Source: Cepaea nemoralis
Lineage: Eukaryota; Mollusca; Gastropoda; Stylommatophora; Helicidae
Reading direction: 5' to 3'
Length of the DNA stretch: 64,000 nucleotides
Assembly: GCA_014155875.1 (NCBI GenBank)
Contig: JACEFZ010018167.1
Location: 65,001 to 129,000 of the forward strand
Below the pieces are notes generated by a model. The model was not told the DNA's origin. It saw only the letters and a list, made by a program, of their open reading frames with translations, and ran no database searches. Shown piece by piece: positions 31,546 through 42,924 of this stretch. Both the position numbers and the translations under genes were made by a program. Each line of letters opens with the position of its first letter. Within the stretch, counting starts at the first letter, position 1.

Positions 31546-32340
31546 TCCTCTTTTAAATATGTAATGTATGTTTATAGATGTTTTCCCTTTATTAAAATTA
31601 TATACCTTCTTTGATCGTTTGTTATTTCAGTGGTTTATGTTGTACACACCATGTCACTAGACTACCAATTCACTAAGCTACCACCACCCTGAATTGTCAC
31701 TAGACCACCCCCCCCCCACGTCACTAGACCACCACCCCCATGTCCCCTACACCCACCAGCCCACTTTACCTACCAAGGATAGCGTCCAGCCAGAATCAAT
31801 ATAATAAAAAAATCAATAAGAGCTAAAAATAGATTGTAATTTGTGGTGGCAAATCAATAATTAGTAGATTTATATAATCCCCCACCACCACCACCACAAA
31901 AAAGGGCATCCTTCTATCCCTATACACTACTTATGAGTCCATGATGCTCTAAGGCCATAATATTGTGTAGGCCTTAGTGCATGCAGGAATAGGTAGTCAG
32001 TCTTTCCCTCTCTCAGCAGACGACGATCGCAGCAGCCGAACTCTCGTCCGACCGCGATCATGACAATATCAGGGCAGTCAAATAGCGATTACACTAACTC
32101 ACCCACCAAACTAGTGCATGCTAACAGATGTGAATATGTGTTGCTGACCTTGGCATGAGCGTGGTCGGACAAGACTTGCATGCCCTCGTCACTAGCTACA
32201 GGAGAGGAAAACTTACCACCCAATCCTTCGTGTGCTCAGGGCTGCGCAATGTGATGACCCTAACACTTGACGTGCCCTCAGTAGATTCATTACTACAGGG
32301 CATGGGAGCACATGCGTGTGTGTGTGTGTGTTTTCTAAAA
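31546..32340. other. Unassigned spacer (copy 1)
   Basis: C-rich ACCACC stretches (31700-31760) and a (GT)n run near 32312-32331. No coding domain was recognised. Confidence 0.4.
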
Positions 32341-32728
32341 TAGATATTGATATGTATCAGTTAGGAAGAACATGGAAGCATCAAAGATGTGTTCCTGGGA
32401 CGAATGTTGCGAATTCCTTGGACTGCCTGAGTTACTAACAACGACTGCCTGAAAGAGGCTAATGAAACGAACATTATATACAATAAGAAAGAGACAAAAC
32501 AGCTGTCTTTGGTCATGTGATGAGAAAAGAGGCATTGGACAAGATCGTGATACCTGGAAAGATCAAGGGGGAAGGGGAAAGGACACTAAGAGAAATGATG
32601 CTGGATGGACTGAAACAATGGCATGGAGGAATATCATCAGCAGAGTTGATTCAGATCACCAAATACCGAGATTTGCGGAGAGACATAAACGCCTACGCCA
32701 GCTGGCAAGGCGCTTCATGATGATAACA
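32341..32728 (+). pseudogene. RTE-like LINE (family B) 3' end (copy 1)
   Basis: Reads as the end of a LINE RT: a diverged MLRIPWTA-type segment, then an open 67-codon frame from 32517 (MMRKEALDKIVIPGKIKGEG, MMLDGLKQWHGG, AELIQITKYRD) ending GAS, with TGA-TGA-TAA as both stop and tail. It is a 5'-truncated insertion, related to but distinct from family A. Confidence 0.75.
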
Positions 32729-32944
32729 AATGTGTATACTCATCTTTTATTTTATTATTTTTACTGCTTCATTATTTCAACACTGACAATACCAAAAAAA
32801 AAAAAAAAACGGTTTACTTCATCCCGTGTATATTAGTTTTAGCGAATAGTATCGTATTGCATAGCAATTACAGACTGTGAGATATACAATGCATATGTTT
32901 AACATATAGTACTATTTTTGTGTGGATGCTCATGACAGTTGTCA

Positions 32945-32951
32945 GAAAGAA

Positions 32952-33042
<91 letters not shown>
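32945..33042. repeat. (AG)n tract followed by G run (copy 1)
   Basis: About 90 bases of AG dinucleotides ending in ten Gs. Confidence 0.9.
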
Positions 33043-33384
33043 AGTAGATTTGCCTATTAGTATTAGTTTGGGTGACTGTTGAGTTGAGAACCGACATCAC
33101 TGCACTGTTTGAATAGAGTGTGTATGCGTGACACCGGCCTGCCATCCCGGTGGCATAGCTTCGATCAGCAGCGGCCGAATATTTGTAAATCCTAACATGG
33201 GTACCAAGAATGTATTGGGAAGTAAAGTCGGTTGGTGTGGCATGACCCCAATACCCGTCGACTGCCGTGTAGTCTATGAAAATATGCGTGACACCGTATG
33301 ACCTTGCGCCATAAGGCGTGTGAAGAAAGGGAGGGGCGGGGGGGGGGGGGCTTTACTACTTTTACTTCGCATTGAAACAGCGCC

Positions 33385-33475
33385 ATGGATGACTTTGGTC
33401 ACGTGAAAAGAGAGCCTTGGAAAGAGTAGAGGCGATGGGAAAGATCAGCGGTAGAAATGGCGTCGGCAGATGGAG
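33385..33475 (+). pseudogene. LINE RT 3' coding segment at the left edge of the minisatellite (copy 1)
   Basis: Frames read FGHV then ALERVEAMGKISGRNG and GRWRDMVLDGLG, the same C-terminal RT segment as in families A and B (GHVMRR, GKI, MMLDGL). The repeat array starts inside the last of these motifs. Confidence 0.65.
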
Positions 33476-35200
33476 AGACATGGTGCTGGATGGATTGGGG
33501 CAGCGACAGATGGAGAGATATGGGGCTGGATGGATTGGGGCAGCGGCAGATGGAGAGATATGGGGCTGGATGGATTGGGGCAGCGGCAGATGGAGAGACA
33601 TGGGGCTGGATGGACTGGGGCAGCGACAGATGGAGAGATATGGTGCTGGATGGATTGGGGCAGCGGCAGATGGAGAGACATGGTGCTAGATGGACTAGGG
33701 CAGCGACAGATGGAGAGACATGGTGCTGGATAGATTGGCCAAGAGCATGAGTGCTGGATAAATAGGGGGGTGGCAGACCGAGAGACATGGTGCTGGATGG
33801 ACTGGGCGGTGGCAGACTGAGAAACGTAGTGCTGGATGAATGGGGGCCAGTGACAGACTGAGAGACATAGTAGCTAGGACTAGAATGGGACGGTGTGAAA
33901 GGACTGAGAAACATAGTGCTGGATAGAATGGGGTGTGACAGGACCGAGAGACATGGTGCTGGATGGACTGGGGGGGTGGCAGACAGCAGACTGAGAAACG
34001 TAGTGCTGGCATAGAATGGGGCGTGGACCGACTGAGAGACATAGTGCTAGATAGAAGGGGCGGTGAAAGGACTGAGACGACAAGTGCTGGATAGAATGGG
34101 GTGTGACAGACCGAGAGACGTAGTGCTAGATAGAATGGGGCGGTGAAAGACTGAGAGACAGTGCTGGATAGAATGGGGCGGTGACAGACTGAGAGACGTA
34201 GTACTAGATAGAATGGGGCAGTGACAGACTGAGAGACAGTGCTGGATAGAATGGGGTGTGACAGACCAAGAGACGTAGTGCTAGATAGAATGGGGCGGTG
34301 AAAGACTGAGAGACAGTGCTGGATAGAATGGGGCGGTGACAGACTGAGAGACATGGTGCTGGATGGACTGGGGCAGCGGCAGACCAAGAGACATGGTGCT
34401 GGATGGACTGGGGCAGACAGTGAGACGTGGTGCTGAATAGACTGGGGCGGTGGAAGACCGAGAGACATGGTGGTGGATGGACTGCTGTGGTGGCAGACCG
34501 AGAAACATGGTGCTAGATGGACTGGGGCAGACCGAGAGACGTGGTGCTGAATAGACTGGGACGGTGGAAGACCGAGAGACATGGGCCTGGATAGAATGGG
34601 GTGGTGGAACACTGGGAGACATAGTGCTGGATAGAATGGGGCGGTGACAGACCAAGAGACGTAGTGCTGGATAGAATAGGGCAGTGGCAGACAGAGAGAC
34701 ATGGTGCTGGATGGACTGGGGCAGACAGAGAGACATGGTGCTGGATGGACTGGGGCAGACAGGGAGACATGATGCTGGATGGACTGGGGCAGACAGGGAG
34801 ACATGATGCTGGATAGACTGGGGCAGACAGAGAGACATGGTGCTGGATGGACTGGGGCAGACAGGGAGACATGATGCTGGATAGACTGGGGCAGACAGAG
34901 AGACATGGTGCTGCATGGACTGGGGCAGACAGAGAGACATGGTGCTGGTTGGACTGGGGCAGACAGGGAGACATGATGCTGGATGGACTGGGGCAGACAG
35001 AGAGACATGATGCTGGATGGACTGGAGCAGACAGGGAGACATGATGCTGGATAGACTGGGGCAGACAGGGAGACATGGTGCTGGATGGACTGGGGCAGAC
35101 AGAGAGACATGGTGCTGGATGGACTGGGGCAGACTGAGAGACATGATGCTGGATGGACTGGGGCAGACTGAGAGACATGATGCTGGATGGACTGGGGCGG
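33470..35200. repeat. 34-40-bp minisatellite derived from a LINE 3' coding end (copy 1)
   Basis: Left part: 40-bp period (TGGTGCTGGATGGATTGGGG recurs every 40 bases from 33481). Right part: 34-bp period (GACAGAGAGACATGGTGCTG). Each unit encodes a version of the RT motif R-D-M-V-L-D-G-L-G-Q on the plus strand. I estimate 45 or so units. The minus strand is open for up to 471 codons of PAPCLSVCPSP-like repeats, which I treat as spurious. Confidence 0.85.
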
Positions 35201-35322
35201 TGACCTGGAAGGATTTCATGAACAGCATTGATCTAGGGCACCAAGACCTGAGATATGTTGAGATGTATGAAAGCCGACCTCAGTTGGCTGGGCAGTTTAT
35301 AATGATGATGATGATGATGGTG
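35200..35322 (+). pseudogene. LINE RT C-terminus and (TGA)n tail at the right edge of the minisatellite (copy 1)
   Basis: After the array the frame continues TWKDFMNSIDLGHQDLRY and SRPQLAGQF, then TAA and a run of ATGATGATG (35302-35320). This is the expected LINE end, so both edges of the array are LINE sequence. Confidence 0.65.
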
Positions 35323-35789
35323 GTTTTCAAGGTGAGAAAATCAGTTTAACAATAGCAACGAACGTTTTTCTCTAGTTCCTGTTATATTCATGATATGTGA
35401 ACTTTTCACATATTGTATAACATTAAGTCCAATTAAATCTCTAATGTTTGTCTATCAGCTGTATGGGTGAATGTTCATTCTCCATGTACACAAATGGGAA
35501 GCGATGCTTGTCCACATCGCAAGCTCCAGGGTCAATCACGGTCATCCCAGGTCTTCGATTTCTGACCATGTCATGAATTGTCCTTGGACATGAATATTTT
35601 ATGTTGATATCCAGTGGTGCAAGTAAGTCGCTTGTTAACATTCTCATACAGTCAATATATTATATGCTAACATTCATCCGTTCCAGCATGGCTTCACTAA
35701 TACAGCGAGATGGGCACTTGACCCCAGATGGAAACCATCAACCAAAAGAGATGCATAAACTATTGTTGTTTGCTTATACACATGTGGAG
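35323..35789. other. Unassigned spacer (copy 1)
   Basis: AT-rich, no gene recognised. A stretch near 35680-35755 is open but shows no domain. Confidence 0.4.
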
Positions 35790-36125
35790 GATGAGGAAAT
35801 GTGGTTTTATAGATGAATGATGAGGACATAGTGGACGGATAGATAGAGCAGTGAAGATATCTTGAAATAAGTTGAACCAAAAGAAGATTGGTTACTCACA
35901 TCAGAAGAGGACAGTCTATATTCTTTGTGACATGGTATGGGAAAGATGGAGTGTGTCGTCACAATGGGAAAGATGGCGGGGAACAGAGACAGGGGGCGAC
36001 CAAGACAGATGACATTATGGCACGAAGGAACGTCGGTTTCAGAAATGATCAGCAGTACAAGAGACAGAAGGCTGTAGACAGACGTGATTATCAACACCAT
36101 TCGGCATCGACTATAAGATGAAGAA
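35790..36125 (+). pseudogene. LINE (family C) 3' end (copy 1)
   Basis: Frames show EMWFYR, WTDR and SSEDILK, then after a shift GKMAGNRDRGRPRQMTLWHEG and STRDRRLWTDVINTI, ending TAA. This is the basic C-terminal RT segment of another RTE-like family. It runs into a GAAGAAGG-rich tail. Confidence 0.7.
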
Positions 36126-36361
36126 GGAGGAGGGTGAGAAGGTGCAGAAGAAGAAGTAGAAGAAGGCGGGGATGAGGTGGTGGAGGAGGAGGAGAAGAAG
36201 AATAAGGGAGATGAGGAGTAGGTGGAGGAGTAGATGTAGGAGGGGGAGGAGGAGGAGGGGGAAGGAGGAGGAGAAGAAGAAGATGGCAAAGAAGAAGAAG
36301 ACGAAGAAGAAGAAGATGATGATGAAAAGAGACAATGTAGGAGGAAAAGAAGAAGACAAGG
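36118..36361. repeat. Polypurine (GAA/GGA) tract, about 240 bp (copy 1)
   Basis: Almost only A and G on the plus strand. It begins at the family C LINE stop, so it probably expanded from that element's GAA-type tail. Such tracts can form triplex DNA. Confidence 0.85.
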
Positions 36362-36837
36362 ATTTCTCTAGTTACGTCTTCCTTTTAACCAACATATTCG
36401 ATCACATCAATGGCATTTCTTCTATCTAGCAAGAGATATGTCTATTGAGAAATATCTCTCAAATAACAAAACAAAGACCACAAAATAAATTAGTTATCCC
36501 AAGTATTGCCAATCTTTAGTGCCTGCAACAAAGTGTGTTGCTCTAGTTTTAAAAAGTTGAGAGGAGGGGTGGGAGCGGTTGATGCAACCCCTATCAGTGT
36601 TCATGCGACTTGAATGTAAATGTAATTAACTTAAGAGTTAAAACTCAGTCTTCCAAACGATTCAAAAAACAACAACAACAACAGCAACAACATTGTCCAT
36701 GTTTCTGTAGCGTACAATAATGAAGAATAAATGTAACAAGTTATAACTGTTTAATTTCATGTATTATTATGTAACTAAGACAATAGAAGACGTTAAGACA
36801 TGAAGTTTTGAGAAACGTAAAACGTGTGTGGAATGGT
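36362..36837. other. Unassigned spacer (copy 1)
   Basis: AT-rich with a short (CAA)n run near 36670. No gene recognised. Confidence 0.4.
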
Positions 36838-37205
36838 CAAAGTCGGAGTCCTGATATTGATGTGTATATGACATAGACAAAGTCAGAGTCCGGGCATTGA
36901 CATATATGTGACATAGACAAAGCCATAGTTCGAGCATTGACATGTATGTGACATAGACAAAGCCGGAGTCCAGACATTGACATGAATGTGACATAAACAA
37001 AGTCAGAATCCGCACATTGACGTGTATATGACATAGACAAAATCGGAGTCCAGACATTGACATGAAGATTGACATAGACAAAGCCAGAGTCATGTCACTG
37101 AGGTGTATGTGACACAGACATCACCAGAATCCGGACTTTGACAAATACGTGACATAGGCAAAAACCAGAGACAGAACATTGAAGTACAATTTACATTGAC
37201 ATAGT
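36838..37205. repeat. 40-bp tandem repeat array (copy 1)
   Basis: About nine units containing CATTGACAT, GTGACATAGACAAAG and AGTCC. The period is 40 in the best part (36890-37050). Confidence 0.85.
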
Positions 37206-37753
37206 CAGAAAATTTAACTCTTAAGGCACGGGGCACTATTTTAGATTGATTGCTTAAACCAAATGTGGGCCATAGTAGCTAAACCGCTTGCCTGCCAACC
37301 TGTGATATTGATAATAAGTATATTACATCAAATCACCATTAGTCTTAAAATATATAACCAAATAAGTTTACAAACACAATAAATGGTAAACCCTTAGACA
37401 ATTTTGTAATCCAGCCATATTGGGTTCGAAGACAGCTATGGAAGCAGATTATTTTGTGCTGCATTTCTTAATGGTAGAGGCATTGGCTGTTCAAAAAGGA
37501 ATGGCAAACTAGTGAACGTAAAATATCCAGAAAATCCACACCAGCCAATAAATGCTGGGGTAGACTGCTGCGTCCTGTAAATGACATGAAACTCACTGAC
37601 TCACTGTTATTATACAACAAACAACTACTAAAACTCACATAAATAGCTGAATCTTAAAATAAAAATACAAAATGTGATCTTTAAGAGTTAAAAGCGTTTC
37701 GAGGTAGACAAGCTTGTTGAGTGTTTTACTCTAGAACAAGTTAACAAATACAT
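37206..37753. other. Unassigned spacer (copy 1)
   Basis: No gene recognised. The counterpart of the 71-codon minus-strand frame in copy 2 (46723-46938) is frameshifted here. Confidence 0.4.
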
Positions 37754-37873
37754 TTACAGCTTCCTTTTGTGATCTCGAATATTCTCTAGATTTAACGTCG
37801 GCATCTCCACACAGGTGACAAATATGGCGGATACAGCGCAAGTGAACACGAGGCCAGCCGTCCCATACACAAC
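37754..37873 (-). CDS. Candidate last coding exon of an unidentified membrane protein (copy 1)
   Basis: On the minus strand a pyrimidine-rich stretch ending CACACCAG is followed by 120 open bases: 39 codons and a TAA. Residues 5-22 are hydrophobic (AGLVFTCAVSAIFVTC), as in one transmembrane helix, and the tail is basic (RDHKRKL). The second copy (47057-47175) keeps the same stop and an open frame with substitutions but no internal indel, in a neighbourhood full of indels. I do not recognise the family, and no upstream exon was found in the window. It may be chance. Confidence 0.35.
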   Translation of the reverse strand, partial: VVYGTAGLVFTCAVSAIFVTCVEMPTLNLENIRDHKRKL

Positions 37874-37984
37874 CTGGTGTGATAAATAGAATGCAGTCAG
37901 TTACATTGTTTAATATTCTTGTAAATCGTATTTAGAAAAAATTTAGTCCGGGTGGGGTGGGGGGGTGGGGGGGGGGGGGTTTGA

Positions 37985-39722
37985 ATATAATGTGAAAGTA
38001 TGAGAATGTGAGACGTGACAATATTAGTGTGTGAGAATATGAGACGTGACAATATTAGTGTGTGAGAATATGAGACGTGACAATGTAACTGTGTTAGAAT
38101 ATGAGACGTGACAATGTTAGAGTGTGAGAATATGAGACGTGACAATGTTAGAGTGTGAGAATATGAGACGTGACAATGTTAGTGTGTGAGAATATGAGAC
38201 GTGACAATGTTAGTGTGTTAGAATATGAGATGTGACAATGTTAGTGTGTAAGAATATGAGACGTGACAATGTTAGTGTGTGAGAATATGATAAGTGACAA
38301 TGTTAGTGTGTGAGAACATGAGAATGTTAGTGTGTGAGAATATGAGACGTGACAATGTTAGGTGTGTTAGAATATGATAAGTTACAATGTTAGTGTGTTA
38401 GAATATGAGACGTGAAATGTAAGTGTGTTAGAATATGAGACGTGACAATGTTAGAGTGTGAGAATATGAGACGTGACAATGTTAGAGTGTGAGAATATGA
38501 GACATGACAATGTTAGTGTGTGAGAATATGAGACGTGACAATGTTAGTGTGTTAGAATATGAGACGTGACAATGTTAGAGTGTGAGAATATGAGACGTGA
38601 CAATGTTAGTGTGTGAGAACATGACAATGTTAGTGTGTGAGAATATGAGACGTGACAATGTTAGTGTGTGAGAATATGAGACGTGACAATGTAAGTGTGT
38701 TAGAATATGAGACATGACAATGTTAGAGTGTGAGAATATGAGACGTGACAATGTTAGAGTGTGAGAATATGAGACGTGACAATGTTAGTGTGTGAGAATA
38801 TGAGACGTGACAATGTTAGTGTGTTAGAATATGAGACGTGACAATGTTAGTGTGTAAGAATATGAGACGTGACAATGTTAGTGTGTTAGAATATGATAAG
38901 TGACAATGTTAGTGTGTGAGAACATGAGAATGTTAGTGTGTGAGAATATGAGACGTGACAATGTTAGTGTGTGAGAATATGATAAGTGACAATGTTAGTG
39001 TGTGAGAACATGAGAATGTTAGTGTGTGAGAATATGAAACGTGACAATGTTAGTGTGTTAGAATATGAGACGTGACAATGTTAGTGTGTGAGAATATGAT
39101 AAGTGACAATGTTAGAGTGTGAGAATATGAGATGTGACAATGTTAGTGTGTGAGAATATGATAAGTGACAATGTTAGTGTGTGAGAATATGATAAGTGAC
39201 AATGTTAGTGTGTGAGAATATGAGACGTGACAATGTTAGTGTGTGAGAATATAAGTGACAATGTTAGTGTGTGAGAATATGAGACGTGACAATGTTAGTG
39301 TGTGAGAATATGAGACATGACAATGTTAGTGTGTGAGAATATGAGATGTGACAATGTTAAGTGTGTGAGAATATGAGACGTGACAATGTAAGTGTGTTAG
39401 AATATGAGAACGTGACAATGTAAAGTTTGAGAATATGAGACGTGACAATGTAAGTGTGTTAGAATATGAGATGTGACAATGTTAGTGTGTTAGAATATGA
39501 GACGTGACAATGTTAGTGTGTGAGAATATGAGATGTGACAATGTTAGTGTGTTAGAATATGAGACGTGACAATGTTAGTGTGTGAGAATATGAGACGTGA
39601 CAATGTTAGAGTGTGAGAATATGAGACGTGACAATGTTAGTAGTGTGAGAATATGAGACGTGACAATATTAGTGTGTGAGAATATGATAAGTGACAATGT
39701 TAGTGTGTGAGAATATGAGACT
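37985..39722. repeat. 31-bp satellite-like array (copy 1), about 1.7 kb
   Basis: Some 55 units with GAATATGAGACGTGACAATG and GTTAGTGTGTGA. Variants ATAAGTG for AGACGTG and GTGTTA for GTGTGA are interspersed. A G run (about 37955-37980) precedes it. Confidence 0.9.
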
Positions 39723-40381
39723 TGTGACGAGTTCACCTTGGGTAGTGAGAGTGAACCACACCCAAGGTGTCTCTGGCACTCCCTGTTTTTCTAGCCCAGG
39801 GGTTGGAAAAGCAATACACATTTTTACTCTGTGGTTGATCTCATATTGGGTTTAAATTTCGTCTACAAGCCCCTCCGATTCTAGACCCCCACTAAATACC
39901 TACACCTGTGGAAAATGAACACTTAGGCATCGTCCGAGACCACACTCAATCATTATACAAAGAGCAAGTCAAATTACATAAAGTTTATTTACCCTTGAGA
40001 ATATGAACTGAAATGAACTCCTGATAGAATAATCTATTTACACAAATAGAAGATAGAGTAGAGACAGAATCAGAGATGTAGGTTCTTCATCAGTTTAGAA
40101 GTAGATTGGATCAATGTCCCGTCCCGTCGGTCCGCCACTCAACCGGCTTCCTTCCATGAGATGACTAGAACTTGGAACCACTCCGTCTCCATAGCGTGGA
40201 TCCACAACAATCGAGTCACTGCTGGGCCACACTACACTGGACCAATGCATCTGTATCACTCCCACGGAGTCACGTTAATACATTCTCGAACAATACCGGT
40301 TGGGAGACAAACCTCCTGGACTTGACTCCAATATTCGTTACTTCGTGAACTTAAATAGCACGACCAAACGAATGGTCTTCA
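39723..40381 (-). mobile_element. Solo-LTR-like segment at the duplication junction
   Basis: The 659 bases between the two large copies have no counterpart within them. On the minus strand it starts TGAAGACC, has a TATTTAAG box within about 50 bases, a TAAATAAACTTTATG polyadenylation-like signal further on, and ends CGTCACA. TG...CA ends, a TATA-like box and a poly(A) signal fit an LTR. No target-site duplication is seen (AGACT left, GATAT right). Confidence 0.45.
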
Positions 40382-40479
40382 GATATATTTTATTACAGTT
40401 TTCATTTTAATATAGTCATATAGACCACAGGTCTCTATACAACACCCACCAAGACACCCCACACGACTTAAGTCACACC

Positions 40480-41085
40480 TGTTTATATATTTATTTATAC
40501 ATAGCTCCCTCTATCTTACACCCGATCATTCACTTTTCTAAACTAATATAATGTCACCACCACACCTTTTTATATATTTATTTATACATACCTCCCTCTA
40601 TCTTACACCCGATCATTCACTTTTCTAAACTAATATAATGTCACCACCACACCTTTTTATTATTTATTTATACATAGCTCCCTCTATCTACACCCGATTC
40701 ATTCACTTTTCTAACTAATATGTCACCACCACACCTTTTTATATATTTATTTATACATAGCTCCCTCTATCACCCGATCATTCACTTTTCTAAACTAATA
40801 TAATGTCACCACCACACCTTTTTATATATTTATTTATACATACCTCCCTCTGTCTTACACCCGATCATTCACTTTTCTAAACTAATATAATGTCACCACC
40901 ACACCTTTTTATATATTTATTTATACATACCTCCCTCTGTCTTACACCCGATCATTCACTTTTCTAAACTAATATAATGTCACCACCACACCTTTTTATA
41001 TATTTATTTATACATACCTCCCTCTATCTTACACTCGATCATTCACTTTTCTAAACTAATATAATGTCACCACCACACCTTTCCT
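40480..41085. repeat. 87-bp tandem repeat array (copy 2)
   Basis: About seven units of the same 87-bp repeat as at 31020-31545, some with short deletions (for example near 40690-40730). Confidence 0.85.
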
Positions 41086-41870
41086 CTTTTAAATATGTAA
41101 TGTATGTTTATAGATGTTTTTCCTTTATTAAAATATATACCTTCTTTGATCGTTTGTTATTTCATGGTTTATGTTGTACACACCATGTCACTAGACTACC
41201 AATTCACTAAGCCACCACCACCCTGAATTGTCACTAGACCACCCCCCCCCCACGTCACTAGACCACCACCCCCATGTCCCCTACACCCACCAGCCCACTT
41301 TACCTACCAAGGATAGCGTCCAGCCAGAATCAATATAATAAAAAAATCAATAAGAGCTAAAAATAGATTGTAATTTGTGGTGGCAAATCAATAATTAGTA
41401 GATTTATATAATCCCCCACCACCACCACCACAAAAAAGGGCATCCTTCTATCCCTATACACTACTTATGAGTCCATGATGCTCTAAGGCCATAATATTGT
41501 GTAGGCCTTAGTGCATGCAGGAATGGTAGTCAGTCTTTCCCTCTCTCAGCAGACGACGATCGCAGCAGCCGAACTCTCGTCGACCGCGATCATGACAATA
41601 TCAGGGCAGTCAAATAGCGATTACACTAACTCACCCACAAAACTAGTGCATGCTAACAGATGTGAATATGTGTTGCTGACCTTGGCATGAGCGTGGTCGG
41701 ACAAGACTTGATGCCCTCGTCACTAGCTACAGGAGAGGAAAACTTACCACCCAATCCTTCGTGTGCTCAGGGCTGCGCAATGTGATGACCCTAACACTTG
41801 ACGTGCCCTCAGTAGATTCTTACTACAGGGCATGGGAGCACATGCGTGTGTGTGTGTGTGTTTTCTAAAA
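41086..41870. other. Unassigned spacer (copy 2)
   Basis: Counterpart of 31546-32340: C-rich ACCACC stretches and a (GT)n run near 41845. No gene recognised. Confidence 0.4.
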
Positions 41871-42258
41871 TAGATATTGATATGTATCAGTTAGGAAGAA
41901 CATGGAAGCATCAAAGATGTGTTCCTGGGACGAATGTTGCGAATTCCTTGGACTGCCTGAGTTACTAACAACGACTGCCTGAAAGAGGCTAATGAAACGA
42001 ACATTATATACAATAAGAAAGAGACAAAACAGCTGTTTTTGGTCATGTGATGAGAAAAGAGGCATTGGACAAGATCGTGATACCTGGAAAGATCAAGGGG
42101 GAAGGGGAAAGGACACTAAGAGAAATGATGCTGGATGGACTGAAACAATGGCATGGAGGAATATCATCAGCAGAGTTGATTCAGATCACCAAAATACCGA
42201 GATTTGCGGAGAGACATAAACGCCTACGCCAGCTGGCAAGGCGCTTCATGATGATAAC
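41871..42258 (+). pseudogene. RTE-like LINE (family B) 3' end (copy 2)
   Basis: Same segment as 32341-32728. One extra A near 42190 (ACCAAAATACC) shifts the last residues of the frame, so the TGATGATAA end is out of frame here. Confidence 0.75.
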
Positions 42259-42477
42259 AAATGTGTATACTCATCTTTATTTTATTATTTTTTACTGCTT
42301 CATTATTTCAACACTGACATACAAAAAAAAAAAAAAAAAACGGTTTACTTCATCCCGTGTATATTAGTTTTAGCGAATAGTATCGTATTGCATAGCAATT
42401 ACAGACTGTGAGATATACAATGCATATGTTTAACATATAGTAATATTTTGTGTGGATGCTCATGACAGTGTCAGAAA

Positions 42478-42511
42478 GAAAGAGAGAAGAGAGAGAGAGA
42501 GAGGAGAGACC

Positions 42512-42565
<54 letters not shown>

Positions 42566-42567
42566 AG
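42478..42567. repeat. (AG)n tract and G run (copy 2)
   Basis: Counterpart of 32945-33042, with more interruptions. Confidence 0.85.
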
Positions 42568-42924
42568 GAGATTTGCCTATTAGTAATAGTTTGAGTGAGT
42601 GTTGAGTTGAGAACCGACATAATTGCACTGTTTGAATAGAGTGTGTATGCGTGGACACCGGCCTGCATCCCGGTGGCATAGCTTCGATCAGCAGCGGGCC
42701 GAATATTTGTAAATCCTAACATGGGTACCAAGAATGTATTGGGAAGTAAAGTCGGTTGGTGTGGCATGACCCCAATACCCGTCGACTGCCGTGTAGTCTA
42801 TGAAAATATGCGTGACACCGTATGACCTTGCGCCATAAGGATAAGAACGCGTGTGAAGAAAAAGGGAGGGGCGGGGGGGGGGGGGGCTTTACTACTTTTA
42901 CTTCGCATTGAAAACAGCGCCATG

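Larger units (their letters stand above)
30883..39722. repeat. Large tandem duplication, copy 1
   Basis: Starts AGATATATTTTATTACAG. The same landmarks recur in the same order in copy 2 (40382-48514): 87-bp array, CCCCCCCC stretch near 31.71 kb, LINE 3' end at 32.34 kb, GA tract, 34-40-bp minisatellite, LINE end at 35.8 kb, polypurine, 40-bp array, exon candidate, 31-bp array. Between landmarks the copies align nearly base for base. Copy 1 has the longer minisatellite and satellite arrays. Confidence 0.9.

Noticed and set aside
33695..35110. 471-codon minus-strand open frame of PAPCLSVCPSP-like repeats
   Set aside because: It is the antisense of the minisatellite; the unit lengths keep it open, and the sense strand carries the LINE motif.
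34281..35228. 315-codon and related overlapping minus-strand frames in the array
   Set aside because: Same array read in other frames; no domain, no splice or start context.
37985..39722. CRISPR array
   Set aside because: The 31-bp units are directly adjacent with no spacers, and the window is eukaryotic.
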